This document shows positions 25,703 to 34,108 of a stretch of 60,691 nt of DNA, piece after piece (position 1 is the stretch's first letter; the number at the start of each line of letters is the position of its first letter). Origin of the DNA: Streptomyces sp. AV19 (GTDB taxonomy: Bacteria; Actinomycetota; Actinomycetes; Streptomycetales; Streptomycetaceae); assembly GCF_015999245.1 (NCBI RefSeq), contig NZ_JAEAMR010000022.1, positions 225,024-285,714 of the forward strand, read 5' to 3'. The notes beneath the pieces were generated by a model. That model did no database searches and was not told the origin of the DNA. It was given only the letters and a program-made list of their open reading frames with translations. Both the position numbers and the translations under genes were made by a program.

Positions 25703-25939
25703 GAATCCCGTCCGGGCGGCCGGCCCGCAGACACCGACGTCGCGCGCCGGCTGTCCCCACAAGGCCCTACAAGGCATCACAAGGCACCACTTGTGCGCCC
25801 GGACCGCCTGCGTCACCAGGCAAGAGCCACCCGCACCTCCCGCGCGCACCACCCCCGCGCGCTCCCGAACCGACGGCACCATCCCCCGACGTTCCCTCGA
25901 GCCCGTTTCCTCTGAACGCGCTTCGCCGGAGGCACAACC

Positions 25940-27277
25940 GTGAACCAGATACTCGACGCCATCCTCAGCCCCGAGACCAGGAGCGAGGACTTCGCCGCCC
26001 TGCCCCTCCCCGAGTCGTACCGCGCGGTGACCGTGCACAAGGACGAGGCGGAGATGTTCGCCGGGCTCAGCTCCCGGGAGAAGGATCCTCGCAAGTCGCT
26101 GCACGTCGAGGAGGTGCCGGTGCCCGAACTCGGGCCCGGCGAGGCGCTGGTGGCCGTGATGGCCAGCTCGGTCAACTACAACTCCGTCTGGACGTCGATC
26201 TTCGAGCCCGTCCCGACGTTCGCGTTCCTGGAGCGCTACGGGAAGCTGTCGCCGCTCGGCAAGCGGCACGACCTGCCGTACCACGTCATCGGCTCCGACC
26301 TGGCCGGCGTCGTGCTGCGCACGGGCCCCGGGGTCAACGCCTGGAGGCCCGGCGACGAGGTCGTGGCGCACTGCCTCTCCGTCGAACTGGAGTCCGCCGA
26401 CGGGCACAACGACACCATGCTCGACCCCGAGCAGCGCATCTGGGGCTTCGAGACCAACTTCGGCGGCCTCGCCGAGATCGCCCTCGTCAAGTCCAACCAG
26501 CTGATGCCCAAGCCGCGTCACCTCAGCTGGGAGGAGGCCGCCGCCCCCGGCCTGGTCAACTCCACCGCCTACCGCCAGCTCGTCTCGCGTAACGGCGCGG
26601 GCATGAAGCAGGGCGACAACGTGCTGATCTGGGGCGCGAGCGGCGGACTCGGCTCGTACGCCACGCAGTTCGCGCTCAACGGCGGCGCCAACCCCATCTG
26701 CGTCGTCTCCAGCGAGGAGAAGGCGGAGATCTGCCGGCGGATGGGCGCGGAGGCGGTCATCGACCGGAACGCCGAGGGGTACCGGTTCTGGAAGGACGAG
26801 CACGAGCAGGACCCGCGCGAGTGGAAGCGGTTCGGCAAGCGCATCCGCGAACTGACCGGCGGCGAGGACGTGGACATCGTCTTCGAGCACCCGGGCCGGG
26901 AGACCTTCGGCGCCTCCGTCTACGTCACGCGCAAGGGCGGGACGATCGTCACCTGCGCCTCCACCTCCGGCTACCAGCACCAGTACGACAACCGCTACCT
27001 GTGGATGTCGCTGAAGCGGATCGTCGGCTCGCACTTCGCCAACTACCGCGAGGCGTGGGAGGCCAACCGGCTGGTCGCGCAGGGGAAGATCCATCCGACG
27101 CTGTCGAGGACGTACCGGCTGGAGGACACCGGCCAGGCCGCGTACGACGTCCACCGCAACCTCCACCAGGGCAAGGTCGGCGTGCTCGCGCTCGCCCCCG
27201 AGGAGGGCATGGGCGTACGGGACGAGAAGCTGCGGGCCGAGCATATCGACGCCATCAACCGCTTCCGGAGCCTTTGA
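25940..27277 (+). CDS. ccr: Crotonyl-CoA carboxylase/reductase
   Basis: 445 residues. It reductively carboxylates crotonyl-CoA with NADPH and CO2 to (2S)-ethylmalonyl-CoA, the defining enzyme of the ethylmalonyl-CoA pathway and a source of polyketide extender units. It is an MDR-superfamily protein with the NADPH loop WGASGGLGSY near residue 231. The CO2-pocket residues recalled for the Kitasatospora enzyme fall at exactly the same numbers: N81 (SVNYN), F170 and E171 (WGFETNFGG) and H365 (GSHFANYR). GTG 25940 follows GGAGG. It leads a tightly packed operon, and its stop overlaps the ecm start by 1 nt. Confidence 0.97.
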   Translation: MNQILDAILSPETRSEDFAALPLPESYRAVTVHKDEAEMFAGLSSREKDPRKSLHVEEVPVPELGPGEALVAVMASSVNYNSVWTSIFEPVPTFAFLERYGKLSPLGKRHDLPYHVIGSDLAGVVLRTGPGVNAWRPGDEVVAHCLSVELESADGHNDTMLDPEQRIWGFETNFGGLAEIALVKSNQLMPKPRHLSWEEAAAPGLVNSTAYRQLVSRNGAGMKQGDNVLIWGASGGLGSYATQFALNGGANPICVVSSEEKAEICRRMGAEAVIDRNAEGYRFWKDEHEQDPREWKRFGKRIRELTGGEDVDIVFEHPGRETFGASVYVTRKGGTIVTCASTSGYQHQYDNRYLWMSLKRIVGSHFANYREAWEANRLVAQGKIHPTLSRTYRLEDTGQAAYDVHRNLHQGKVGVLALAPEEGMGVRDEKLRAEHIDAINRFRSL

Positions 27278-29289
27278 TGACGGGGCGTCAAAAAGATCGC
27301 CCCTGGCTGATGCGGACGTACGCCGGCCACTCCACCGCCGAGGCGTCCAACGAGCTCTACCGGCGCAATCTCGCCAAGGGCCAGACCGGCCTGTCGGTCG
27401 CCTTCGACCTGCCGACGCAGACCGGTTACGACCCCGACCACGTCCTCGCCCGCGGCGAGGTCGGCCGGGTCGGCGTGCCGGTCTCCCAACTCGGTGACAT
27501 GCGACGGCTGTTCCAGGACATCCCGCTGGAGCGGATGAACACCTCCATGACCATCAACGCCACCGCGATGTGGCTGCTGGCCATGTACCAGGTGGTCGCG
27601 GAGGAGCAGGGCGCGGACATCGCCCTGCTCCAGGGGACGACGCAGAACGACATCGTCAAGGAGTACCTCTCGCGCGGGACGCACGTCTTCCCGCCCGGGC
27701 CGAGCCTCCGCCTGACGACCGACATGATCGCGTACACGGTCCACCACCTCCCCAAGTGGAACCCGATCAACATCTGCAGCTACCACCTGCAGGAGGCGGG
27801 CGCCACCCCGGTCCAGGAGATCGCGTACGCGATGAGCACGGCCATCGCCGTCCTCGACTCGGTGTTCGCCTCCGGGCAGGTTCCGGAGGAGCGCCGGGGC
27901 GACGTGGTGGCGCGCCTCTCGTTCTTCGTGAACGCGGGCGTACGGTTCGTCGAGGAGATGTGCAAGATGCGGGCGTTCGGCCGCATCTGGGACAAGGTCA
28001 CGCGCGAGCGGTACGGCATCGAGGACCCCAGGCACCGCCGCTTCCGCTACGGCGTCCAGGTCAACTCCCTCGGCCTGACCGAGGCCCAGCCGGAGAACAA
28101 CGTCCAGCGCATCGTCCTGGAGATGCTGGCCGTCACCCTCTCCAAGGACGCCCGCGCCCGTGCCGTGCAACTCCCGGCGTGGAACGAGGCGCTGGGGCTG
28201 CCCCGCCCCTGGGACCAGCAGTGGTCGCTGCGCATCCAGCAGGTGCTGGCGCACGAGAGCGACCTGCTGGAGTACGAGGACATCTTCGCCGGCTCGCACG
28301 TCGTCGAGGCGAAGGTGGACGGGCTGGTGGCCGAGTGCCTGGCCGAGATCGACCGGATCCAGGAGATGGGCGGCGCGATGGCGGCCGTCGAGTCGGGCTA
28401 CCTCAAGGCGGAGCTGGTCGCCTCGCACGCCGCGCGCCGGGCGCGCATCGAGTCCGGCGAGGAGAAGATCGTCGGCGTCAACTGCTACGAGTCCACCGAG
28501 CCCAACCCGCTCACCGCGGACCTCGACACCGCCATCATGACGGTGGATCCGGCCAACGAGGCGCGGGTGGTGGCGGCACTGCACTCCTGGCGCGACGACC
28601 GGGACGAAGTGCGGGCCCAGGAGGCCCTGTCGGTGCTGAAGAAGACGGCGGCCGGCTCGGAGAACCTGATGCCGGCGACGCTGGAGTGCGTCCGCGCCGG
28701 GGTGACCACCGGGGAGTGGGCCTGGGCGCTGCGCGACGTCTTCGGCGAGTTCCGCGCCCCGACGGGCGTCAGCGGCGCGCCACTGGCCGTCACGGCGGAG
28801 GCGGGCACGCCGATGGCCGCGGTCCGGGCGAAGGTGGCGCGGACCGCCGCCGAACTGGGCGGCGGCCGGCTGCGGCTGCTGGTGGGCAAGCCCGGGCTGG
28901 ACGGGCACTCCAACGGCGCGGAGCAGATCGCCGTCCGGGCCCGTGACGCCGGTTTCGAGGTGGTCTACCAGGGGATCCGGCTCACCCCCGAGCAGATCGT
29001 CTCGGCGGCCGTGGCCGAGGACGTGCACTGCGTCGGGCTGTCCATCCTCTCCGGCTCGCACGCCGCGCTGGTGCCCGACGTGCTGGCCCGGCTGCGCGCG
29101 GCGGGCGCGGGCGAGCTGCCCGTGATCGTCGGCGGCATCATCCCGGCCGCGGACGCGGACGCCCTGCGGGCGGCCGGCGTCGCGGCCGTCTTCACCCCCA
29201 AGGACTTCGGCATCACCGAGATCATCGGTCGTATCGTCGATGAGATCCGTACAGCGAACGCGCTCGACCCCCTGGAGGTCTCCGCATGA
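27277..29289 (+). CDS. ecm: Ethylmalonyl-CoA mutase
   Basis: 670 residues. It is a coenzyme B12-dependent mutase converting (2R)-ethylmalonyl-CoA to methylsuccinyl-CoA. The N-terminal TIM-barrel (GLSVAFDLPTQTGYDPDH, MNTSMTINATAMWLLAMY) precedes the C-terminal cobalamin domain with D-G-H-S-N-G in KPGLDGHSNGAEQI and GLSILSGSH. One polypeptide holds both domains, as in MeaA-type mutases. It begins at the stop of ccr (TGATG) and overlaps the lyase gene by 4 nt, so all three are translationally coupled. The gene order after ccr separates it from methylmalonyl-CoA mutase. Confidence 0.95.
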   Translation: MTGRQKDRPWLMRTYAGHSTAEASNELYRRNLAKGQTGLSVAFDLPTQTGYDPDHVLARGEVGRVGVPVSQLGDMRRLFQDIPLERMNTSMTINATAMWLLAMYQVVAEEQGADIALLQGTTQNDIVKEYLSRGTHVFPPGPSLRLTTDMIAYTVHHLPKWNPINICSYHLQEAGATPVQEIAYAMSTAIAVLDSVFASGQVPEERRGDVVARLSFFVNAGVRFVEEMCKMRAFGRIWDKVTRERYGIEDPRHRRFRYGVQVNSLGLTEAQPENNVQRIVLEMLAVTLSKDARARAVQLPAWNEALGLPRPWDQQWSLRIQQVLAHESDLLEYEDIFAGSHVVEAKVDGLVAECLAEIDRIQEMGGAMAAVESGYLKAELVASHAARRARIESGEEKIVGVNCYESTEPNPLTADLDTAIMTVDPANEARVVAALHSWRDDRDEVRAQEALSVLKKTAAGSENLMPATLECVRAGVTTGEWAWALRDVFGEFRAPTGVSGAPLAVTAEAGTPMAAVRAKVARTAAELGGGRLRLLVGKPGLDGHSNGAEQIAVRARDAGFEVVYQGIRLTPEQIVSAAVAEDVHCVGLSILSGSHAALVPDVLARLRAAGAGELPVIVGGIIPAADADALRAAGVAAVFTPKDFGITEIIGRIVDEIRTANALDPLEVSA

Positions 29290-30248
29290 CTCCCGTGAAC
29301 CGGCTCCGTCCCCGCCGCTCCTGCCTCGCGGTGCCCGGCAGCAACCCCCGTTTCCTGGAGAAGGCCCAGGGCCTCCCGGCGGACCAGGTGTTCCTCGATC
29401 TGGAGGACGCCTGCGCACCGCTCGTCAAGGAGAAGGCCCGCCACATGATCGTGGAGGCGCTCAACGAGGGCGACTGGTCGGGCAAGGCGCGCGTCGTGCG
29501 CGTCAACGACTGGACGACGCACTGGACGTACCGGGACGTCATCACCGTCGTCGAGGGCGCGGGCCCGAACCTCGACTGCGTCATGCTGCCGAAGGTGCAG
29601 GACGCCCGGCAGGTCGTCGCCCTGGACCTGCTGCTGACCCAGATCGAGAAGACGATGGGCTTCGAGGTCGGGCGGATCGGCATCGAGGCGCAGATCGAGA
29701 ACGCCAAGGGCCTGGTGAACGTGGACGACATCGCGGCCTCCTCGCCCCGGCTGGAGACCATCGTCTTCGGCCCGGCCGACTTCATGGCGTCCATCAACAT
29801 GAGGACCCTGGTCGTCGGCGAGCAGCCGGCGGGCTACGGCGCGGACGCCTACCACTACATCCTGATGCGCATCCTGATGGCCGCCCGCGCCCACGACCTC
29901 CAGGCGATCGACGGCCCCTACCTCCAGGTCCGCAACCCCGACGGCTTCCGCGAGGTCGCGGGGCGCGCGGCGGCGCTGGGCTTCGACGGCAAGTGGGTGC
30001 TCCACCCGGACCAGGTGGGGATCGCCAACGAGCTGTTCTCGCCGTCCCAGGAGGACTACGACCACGCCGAGCTGATCCTCGACGCCTACGCGTACTGCAC
30101 CTCCGAGGAGGGCGGCGCGAAGGGGTCGGCGATGCTCGGCGACGAGATGATCGACGAGGCCAGCCGGAAGATGGCGCTGGTGATCGCCGGCAAGGGCCGG
30201 GCCGCCGGCATGACCCGTACGTCGAAGTTCGAGATCCCGGAGGCGTAG
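29286..30248 (+). CDS. mcl: CoA-ester lyase, beta-methylmalyl-CoA/malyl-CoA lyase type
   Basis: 320 residues of the HpcH/HpaI-citrate lyase beta family. It would split beta-methylmalyl-CoA into glyoxylate and propionyl-CoA (and malyl-CoA into glyoxylate and acetyl-CoA). Key segments are RPRRSCLAVPGSNPRFLEKAQ, FLDLEDACAP with the metal-binding acids, VRVNDWTTHWTYRD, and ETIVFGPADFMASI. It is Mg-dependent by family. It overlaps ecm (ATGA) and precedes the MaoC hydratase by 4 nt. Confidence 0.92.
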   Translation: MTPVNRLRPRRSCLAVPGSNPRFLEKAQGLPADQVFLDLEDACAPLVKEKARHMIVEALNEGDWSGKARVVRVNDWTTHWTYRDVITVVEGAGPNLDCVMLPKVQDARQVVALDLLLTQIEKTMGFEVGRIGIEAQIENAKGLVNVDDIAASSPRLETIVFGPADFMASINMRTLVVGEQPAGYGADAYHYILMRILMAARAHDLQAIDGPYLQVRNPDGFREVAGRAAALGFDGKWVLHPDQVGIANELFSPSQEDYDHAELILDAYAYCTSEEGGAKGSAMLGDEMIDEASRKMALVIAGKGRAAGMTRTSKFEIPEA

Positions 30249-30252
30249 CACC

Positions 30253-30822
30253 GTGCAGTTCGGCCGCACCTACGAAGAGTTCACCGTCGGCGACGTCTAC
30301 AAGCACTGGCCCGGCAAGACGGTGACGGAGTACGACGACCACCTGTTCTGTCTGCTCACCATGAACCATCACCCGCTGCACATGGACAGCAACTACGCGG
30401 AGCGGACCACCGACTTCAAGCGGAACGTGGTCGTCGGCAACTACGTCTACTCCCTGCTGCTGGGGATGTCCGTGCCGGACGTCTCGGGCAAGGCGATCGC
30501 CAACCTGGAGGTCGAGTCGCTGCGGCACGTGGCGCCAACCTTCCACGGCGACACGATCTACGGCGAGACGACCGTCCTGGGCAAGACGCCCTCGAAGTCG
30601 AAGTCCGACCGCGGGATCGTGCACGTCGAGACCCGCGGCTACAAGCAGGACGGCACCCTCGTCTGCGTCTTCCGGCGCAAGGTGATGGTCCCGACCGCCC
30701 AGTACATCGAGGAGCGCGGCGGCGAGCAGCCCGGCCGCCCGCCCGTCTCCCACCACCACCCTCAAACGACGCCCCTTCGGGGCGACCCCTCCGGATTCCA
30801 ACCGATCGTCCAGGAGAAGTGA
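30253..30822 (+). CDS. MaoC-family enoyl-CoA hydratase, proposed mesaconyl-CoA hydratase step
   Basis: 189 residues with one hot-dog domain. The hydratase motif is present as the LLTMNHHPLHMDSNYAERTTDF segment (D..H pair). GTG 30253 has GGAGG overlapping the preceding stop region. By position it should interconvert mesaconyl-C1-CoA and beta-methylmalyl-CoA. The characterised Mch of alphaproteobacteria is, as I recall, about 340 residues with two hot-dog domains. Here only one is encoded, so it would have to act as a dimer or use a different architecture. The tail (PPVSHHHPQTTPLRGDPSGFQPIVQEK) is low complexity. Confidence 0.85.
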   Translation: MQFGRTYEEFTVGDVYKHWPGKTVTEYDDHLFCLLTMNHHPLHMDSNYAERTTDFKRNVVVGNYVYSLLLGMSVPDVSGKAIANLEVESLRHVAPTFHGDTIYGETTVLGKTPSKSKSDRGIVHVETRGYKQDGTLVCVFRRKVMVPTAQYIEERGGEQPGRPPVSHHHPQTTPLRGDPSGFQPIVQEK

Positions 30823-30827
30823 GCAGC

Positions 30828-32033
30828 ATGGGCCGCCTCGCACAGACCGACGGACTGACCGACGTCCAGCAGGAGATCCTCGCCACCGTCCGCGGCTTCG
30901 TGGACAAGGAGATCATCCCGGTCGCCACGGAGCTGGAGCACCGCGACGAGTACCCGACGCAGATCGTCGAGGGCCTCAAGGAACTCGGCGTCTTCGGGCT
31001 GATGATCCCCGAGGAGTACGGCGGTCTCGGGGAGTCGCTGCTCACCTACGCGCTGTGCGTGGAGGAGATAGCCCGGGGCTGGATGAGCGTCTCCGGCATC
31101 ATCAACACCCATTTCATCGTCGCCTACATGATCAAGCAGCACGGGACGCAGGAGCAGAAGGACCACTTCCTGCCCCGGATGGCGACGGGCGAGGTGCGGG
31201 GCGCGTTCTCGATGTCCGAGCCGGGGCTGGGCTCGGATGTGTCGGCCATCACGTCCAAGGCCGTGCGCGACGGGGACGACTACGTGCTGACCGGCCAGAA
31301 GATGTGGCTGACCAACGGGGGTTCCTCGACGCTGGTGGCGGTGCTGTGCCGCACGGACGAGGGACATCCGGAGGGGACGGCGCCGCACAAGTCGATGACG
31401 ACCTTCCTGGTGGAAAAGGAGCCCGGGTTCGGCCAGGTCAAGCCGGGGCTGACCATCCCCGGAAAGATCGACAAGATGGGGTACAAGGGCGTCGACACCA
31501 CCGAACTGATCATGGACGGCCTGCGTGTTCCGGCCGGCCGGGTCCTCGGCGGCGCCACGGGCCGGGGCTTCTACCAGATGATGGACGGCGTCGAGGTGGG
31601 CCGCGTCAACGTCGCGGCGCGTGGCTGCGGCGTCGCCCAGCGTGCGTTCGAACTCGGCGTCTCCTACGCGCAGCAGCGCCACACCTTCGGCAAGCCCATC
31701 GCCCAGCACCAGGCGATTCAGTTCAAGCTTGCCGAAATGGGTACAAAAGTCGAAACCGCCCATGCGATGATGGTGAGTGCCGCACGCAAGAAGGACTCGG
31801 GCCGGCGCAACGACCTGGAAGCCGGAATGGCCAAGTACCTCGCCTCCGAGTACTGCAAGGAGGTGGTGGAGGACGCCTTCCGCATCCACGGCGGCTACGG
31901 CTTCTCCAAGGAGTACGAGATCGAACGGCTCTACCGCGAGGCGCCGATGCTCCTGATCGGCGAGGGAACGGCCGAGATCCAGAAAATGATCATCGGTCGC
32001 CGCCTCCTCGAGGAGTACCGAATTCAGGGTTAA
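30828..32033 (+). CDS. Acyl-CoA dehydrogenase, proposed methylsuccinyl-CoA dehydrogenase
   Basis: 401 residues with the full FAD acyl-CoA dehydrogenase fold: FSMSEPGLGSDVSAI, WLTNGGSSTLVAVL, RVNVAARGCGVAQRAFELGVSYAQQRHTFGKPI, and the catalytic glutamate in LIGEGTAEIQK. In this operon it would oxidise methylsuccinyl-CoA to mesaconyl-CoA. The Rhodobacter enzyme, from memory, is about 550 residues with an N-terminal extension not present here. ATG 30828 is preferred over GTG 30819 because GGAG is 11 nt away. Last gene of the operon. The next promoter serves psd. Confidence 0.88.
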   Translation: MGRLAQTDGLTDVQQEILATVRGFVDKEIIPVATELEHRDEYPTQIVEGLKELGVFGLMIPEEYGGLGESLLTYALCVEEIARGWMSVSGIINTHFIVAYMIKQHGTQEQKDHFLPRMATGEVRGAFSMSEPGLGSDVSAITSKAVRDGDDYVLTGQKMWLTNGGSSTLVAVLCRTDEGHPEGTAPHKSMTTFLVEKEPGFGQVKPGLTIPGKIDKMGYKGVDTTELIMDGLRVPAGRVLGGATGRGFYQMMDGVEVGRVNVAARGCGVAQRAFELGVSYAQQRHTFGKPIAQHQAIQFKLAEMGTKVETAHAMMVSAARKKDSGRRNDLEAGMAKYLASEYCKEVVEDAFRIHGGYGFSKEYEIERLYREAPMLLIGEGTAEIQKMIIGRRLLEEYRIQG

Positions 32034-32213
32034 TTGTCCGAATTGGGGGGATTTGGCGGAGGATTCGCCGAGATGTAGATCACACACTGTCATCGATGTC
32101 CGGCCATTGACTGGCGCTGGCGCTTGGCCAGTTGTCGCTCGCAACCGATAGCATCGCCGGAAAGCCGCCGTCCCCCGATCGTTATGCGGCACCCTCCGCT
32201 ACGAAGGTCATCC

Positions 32214-32864
32214 ATGCCCCACAGCTCTTCCTCTGCACCACGCGGCCGCGTCGTCCGCCTTGCGCGCGGAGCATCGCCGTGGCTCCTCCCCACCGTCGCC
32301 ACCGCGGCGGTCAGCCTCACCCGCGCCCGCCGCTCCGGGCGCTGGGCCGCACTGGCCGTGCCGTCGACCGCTCTCGCGGCCGGCATGCTGTGGTTCTTCC
32401 GCGACCCGGAGCGGGAGATCGCCCAGGGCCGGGTCATCTCCCCCGCCGACGGCGTGGTGCAGAGCATCATGCCGTGGAAGGACGGACGCACCCGCGTCGC
32501 GATCTTCATGAGCCCGCTCAACGTCCACGTCAACCGGGCCCCCATGGCCGGCACCGTGACGTCGGTCGAGCACGTCCCCGGTGGGTTCGTGCCGGCCTTC
32601 AACAAGGAGAGCGAGAACAACGAGCGGGTCGTCTGGCACTTCGACACCGAGCTCGGCGACATCGAGATGGTGCAGATCGCCGGCGCGGTCGCCCGGCGCA
32701 TCGTCCCCTACGTTCCGCAGGGCACCAAGGTGGAGCAGGGCGAACGCATCGGCCTGATCCGCTTCGGCTCGCGCGTCGACGTCTACCTCCCCGAGGGCGT
32801 CGAGGCGGCCGTCGAGGTCGGCCAGGCCACCACGGCAGGAGTGACGCGCCTTGACCGTGATTGA
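32214..32864 (+). CDS. psd: Phosphatidylserine decarboxylase (short actinobacterial type)
   Basis: 216 residues. It decarboxylates phosphatidylserine to phosphatidylethanolamine at the membrane. It is made as a proenzyme that cleaves itself at a G-S bond to leave a pyruvoyl group; here R-F-G185-S186-R is that site. HVHVNRAPMAGTV (SPLNVHVNRAP) and FFRDPERE are typical. ATG 32214 has GAAGG upstream. A leftover promoter may be TTGGCC (32124) with TAGCAT (32149). It overlaps pssA by 14 nt. From memory psd-pssA also follows the ccr operon in other streptomycetes. Confidence 0.93.
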   Translation: MPHSSSSAPRGRVVRLARGASPWLLPTVATAAVSLTRARRSGRWAALAVPSTALAAGMLWFFRDPEREIAQGRVISPADGVVQSIMPWKDGRTRVAIFMSPLNVHVNRAPMAGTVTSVEHVPGGFVPAFNKESENNERVVWHFDTELGDIEMVQIAGAVARRIVPYVPQGTKVEQGERIGLIRFGSRVDVYLPEGVEAAVEVGQATTAGVTRLDRD

Positions 32865-33705
32865 TCCCGACACACAGGTCGACTGGGTCCCGGAGGCGGA
32901 GCCCGAGGACGACGTCGACGACATGCCGCTGTCCACGCGGCTGTCGATAGCGGACACCCTCACCCTGGGCAACGCCATCTGCGGCTTCATGGCGGTGTAC
33001 TTCACCACCACCGGCATCCTCATGCCCCACCTCACCGACAGTGAGGACGGCGGCATGGCGCGCAACAGCGCGGCCACGGCGGTGATGCTGATGCTGCTCG
33101 CCTCGGTCTTCGACCTCTTCGACGGCCTGGTGGCGCGCAAGCTGCGCAGCTCGGCGATGGGTGCCGAGCTGGACAACCTCTCCGACCTGATCAGCTTCGG
33201 CCTCGCCCCCGCGTACTTCGTGGTGGTGTGGGGCGTCGTCGCCCAGGGCGCGCACCAGAAGGTCTCGGCGGTCGCCGCCGTGGTGGTGCTGCTCGCGGTG
33301 ATCCTGCGGCTGGCGCGCTTCTCGTGCGTGCCGATGCGGGACGGGATCTTCCAGGGGATGCCCAGCCCCTTCGGCGCCCTGACGGTCGTCTCCGTGGTGC
33401 TGCTGGAGCTGCCGTTCATCCCGACGCTGCTGGCGATCTTGGGCGTGGCGTGGCTGATGGTGAGCCGCGTCGAGTACCCCAAGCCGCGGGGGCGCCTCGC
33501 GGTGGCGATGCTCAGCTGGATCGTGCTCAGCATGGGTCTGCTGGCGGCGTGGGCGTTCGACGCGCCGGGCGGTGAGCTGCTGCTCCAGACCGGCTGTGCG
33601 CTCCAGCTCGTGCTGGGGGCGGTGATTCCGCTCTTCGCGACGGCGCGGCGGGTGAACACGTTCCGCGACAACCGTCGTGAGGCGCGGGCGGCTCAGCTGC
33701 CGTAG
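32851..33705 (+). CDS. pssA: CDP-diacylglycerol-serine O-phosphatidyltransferase
   Basis: 284 residues. It makes phosphatidylserine from CDP-diacylglycerol and L-serine, the substrate for Psd. The CDP-alcohol phosphatidyltransferase motif is intact: D-G-L-V-A-R followed by 8 residues, G-A-E-L-D-N-L-S-D (DLFDGLVARKLRSSAMGAELDNLSD). About eight membrane helices. TTG 32851 is preferred because GGAG lies 9 nt upstream. A GTG at 32857 is an alternative. It overlaps psd, so the two are translated together. Confidence 0.95.
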   Translation: MTVIDPDTQVDWVPEAEPEDDVDDMPLSTRLSIADTLTLGNAICGFMAVYFTTTGILMPHLTDSEDGGMARNSAATAVMLMLLASVFDLFDGLVARKLRSSAMGAELDNLSDLISFGLAPAYFVVVWGVVAQGAHQKVSAVAAVVVLLAVILRLARFSCVPMRDGIFQGMPSPFGALTVVSVVLLELPFIPTLLAILGVAWLMVSRVEYPKPRGRLAVAMLSWIVLSMGLLAAWAFDAPGGELLLQTGCALQLVLGAVIPLFATARRVNTFRDNRREARAAQLP

Positions 33706-33718
33706 CGGCTCTTCCTCC

Positions 33719-33749
33719 AAGGCCCCGGGCTCCGCCCGGGGCCTTTTTC
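33719..33749 (+). terminator. Rho-independent terminator after pssA
   Basis: AGGCCCCGGGC pairs with GCCCGGGGCCT around TCC, immediately followed by TTTTT. This is the most canonical terminator in the window. Confidence 0.92.
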
Positions 33750-34108
33750 GCGCCTGCGGCGCGGGGCCGGTGCCGCCATCGGCGGGTGCGGGCTGCCCGG
33801 TGTTTTCCGCGCCTGCGGCGCGGTCCTTGCCCCACCCGCGCACCGCCCGTTGCCCTTGCCCGCAGGGGCGGGGCTCACCGGTGGGTGGCCGGACGCCGTC
33901 GGCGGCAGCGGGTGCCGGTACGGCTCGGCGAGCTTTCCCGGCGCTGCGGACCGCCTCTGCGGGGGCGGTGCCGGGTGGTGCGCGGGTGGGGGCAGGACCG
34001 CGCCGCAGGCGCGTGCGCCACCGGCCGGCGGGCGGACGCCGACGGCGCCCGGCCGCGGCCAGTGCGTCCGCCCGCCGACGCATCCGCCCACCGGGCGGGA
34101 CCCCGCCG
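33750..34108. repeat. Gene-free spacer with inverted GC-rich repeats
   Basis: CGCGCCTGCGGCGCGG occurs at about 33751 and about 33809. The second copy, with its CGGTCCTTGCCCC flank, is inverted nearly perfectly at about 33992-34017. A GCCGGACGCCGTCGGCG-type stretch also has an inverted relative near 34040. No RBS-led gene is seen between the pssA terminator and the convergent glycerate kinase gene. Confidence 0.55.
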
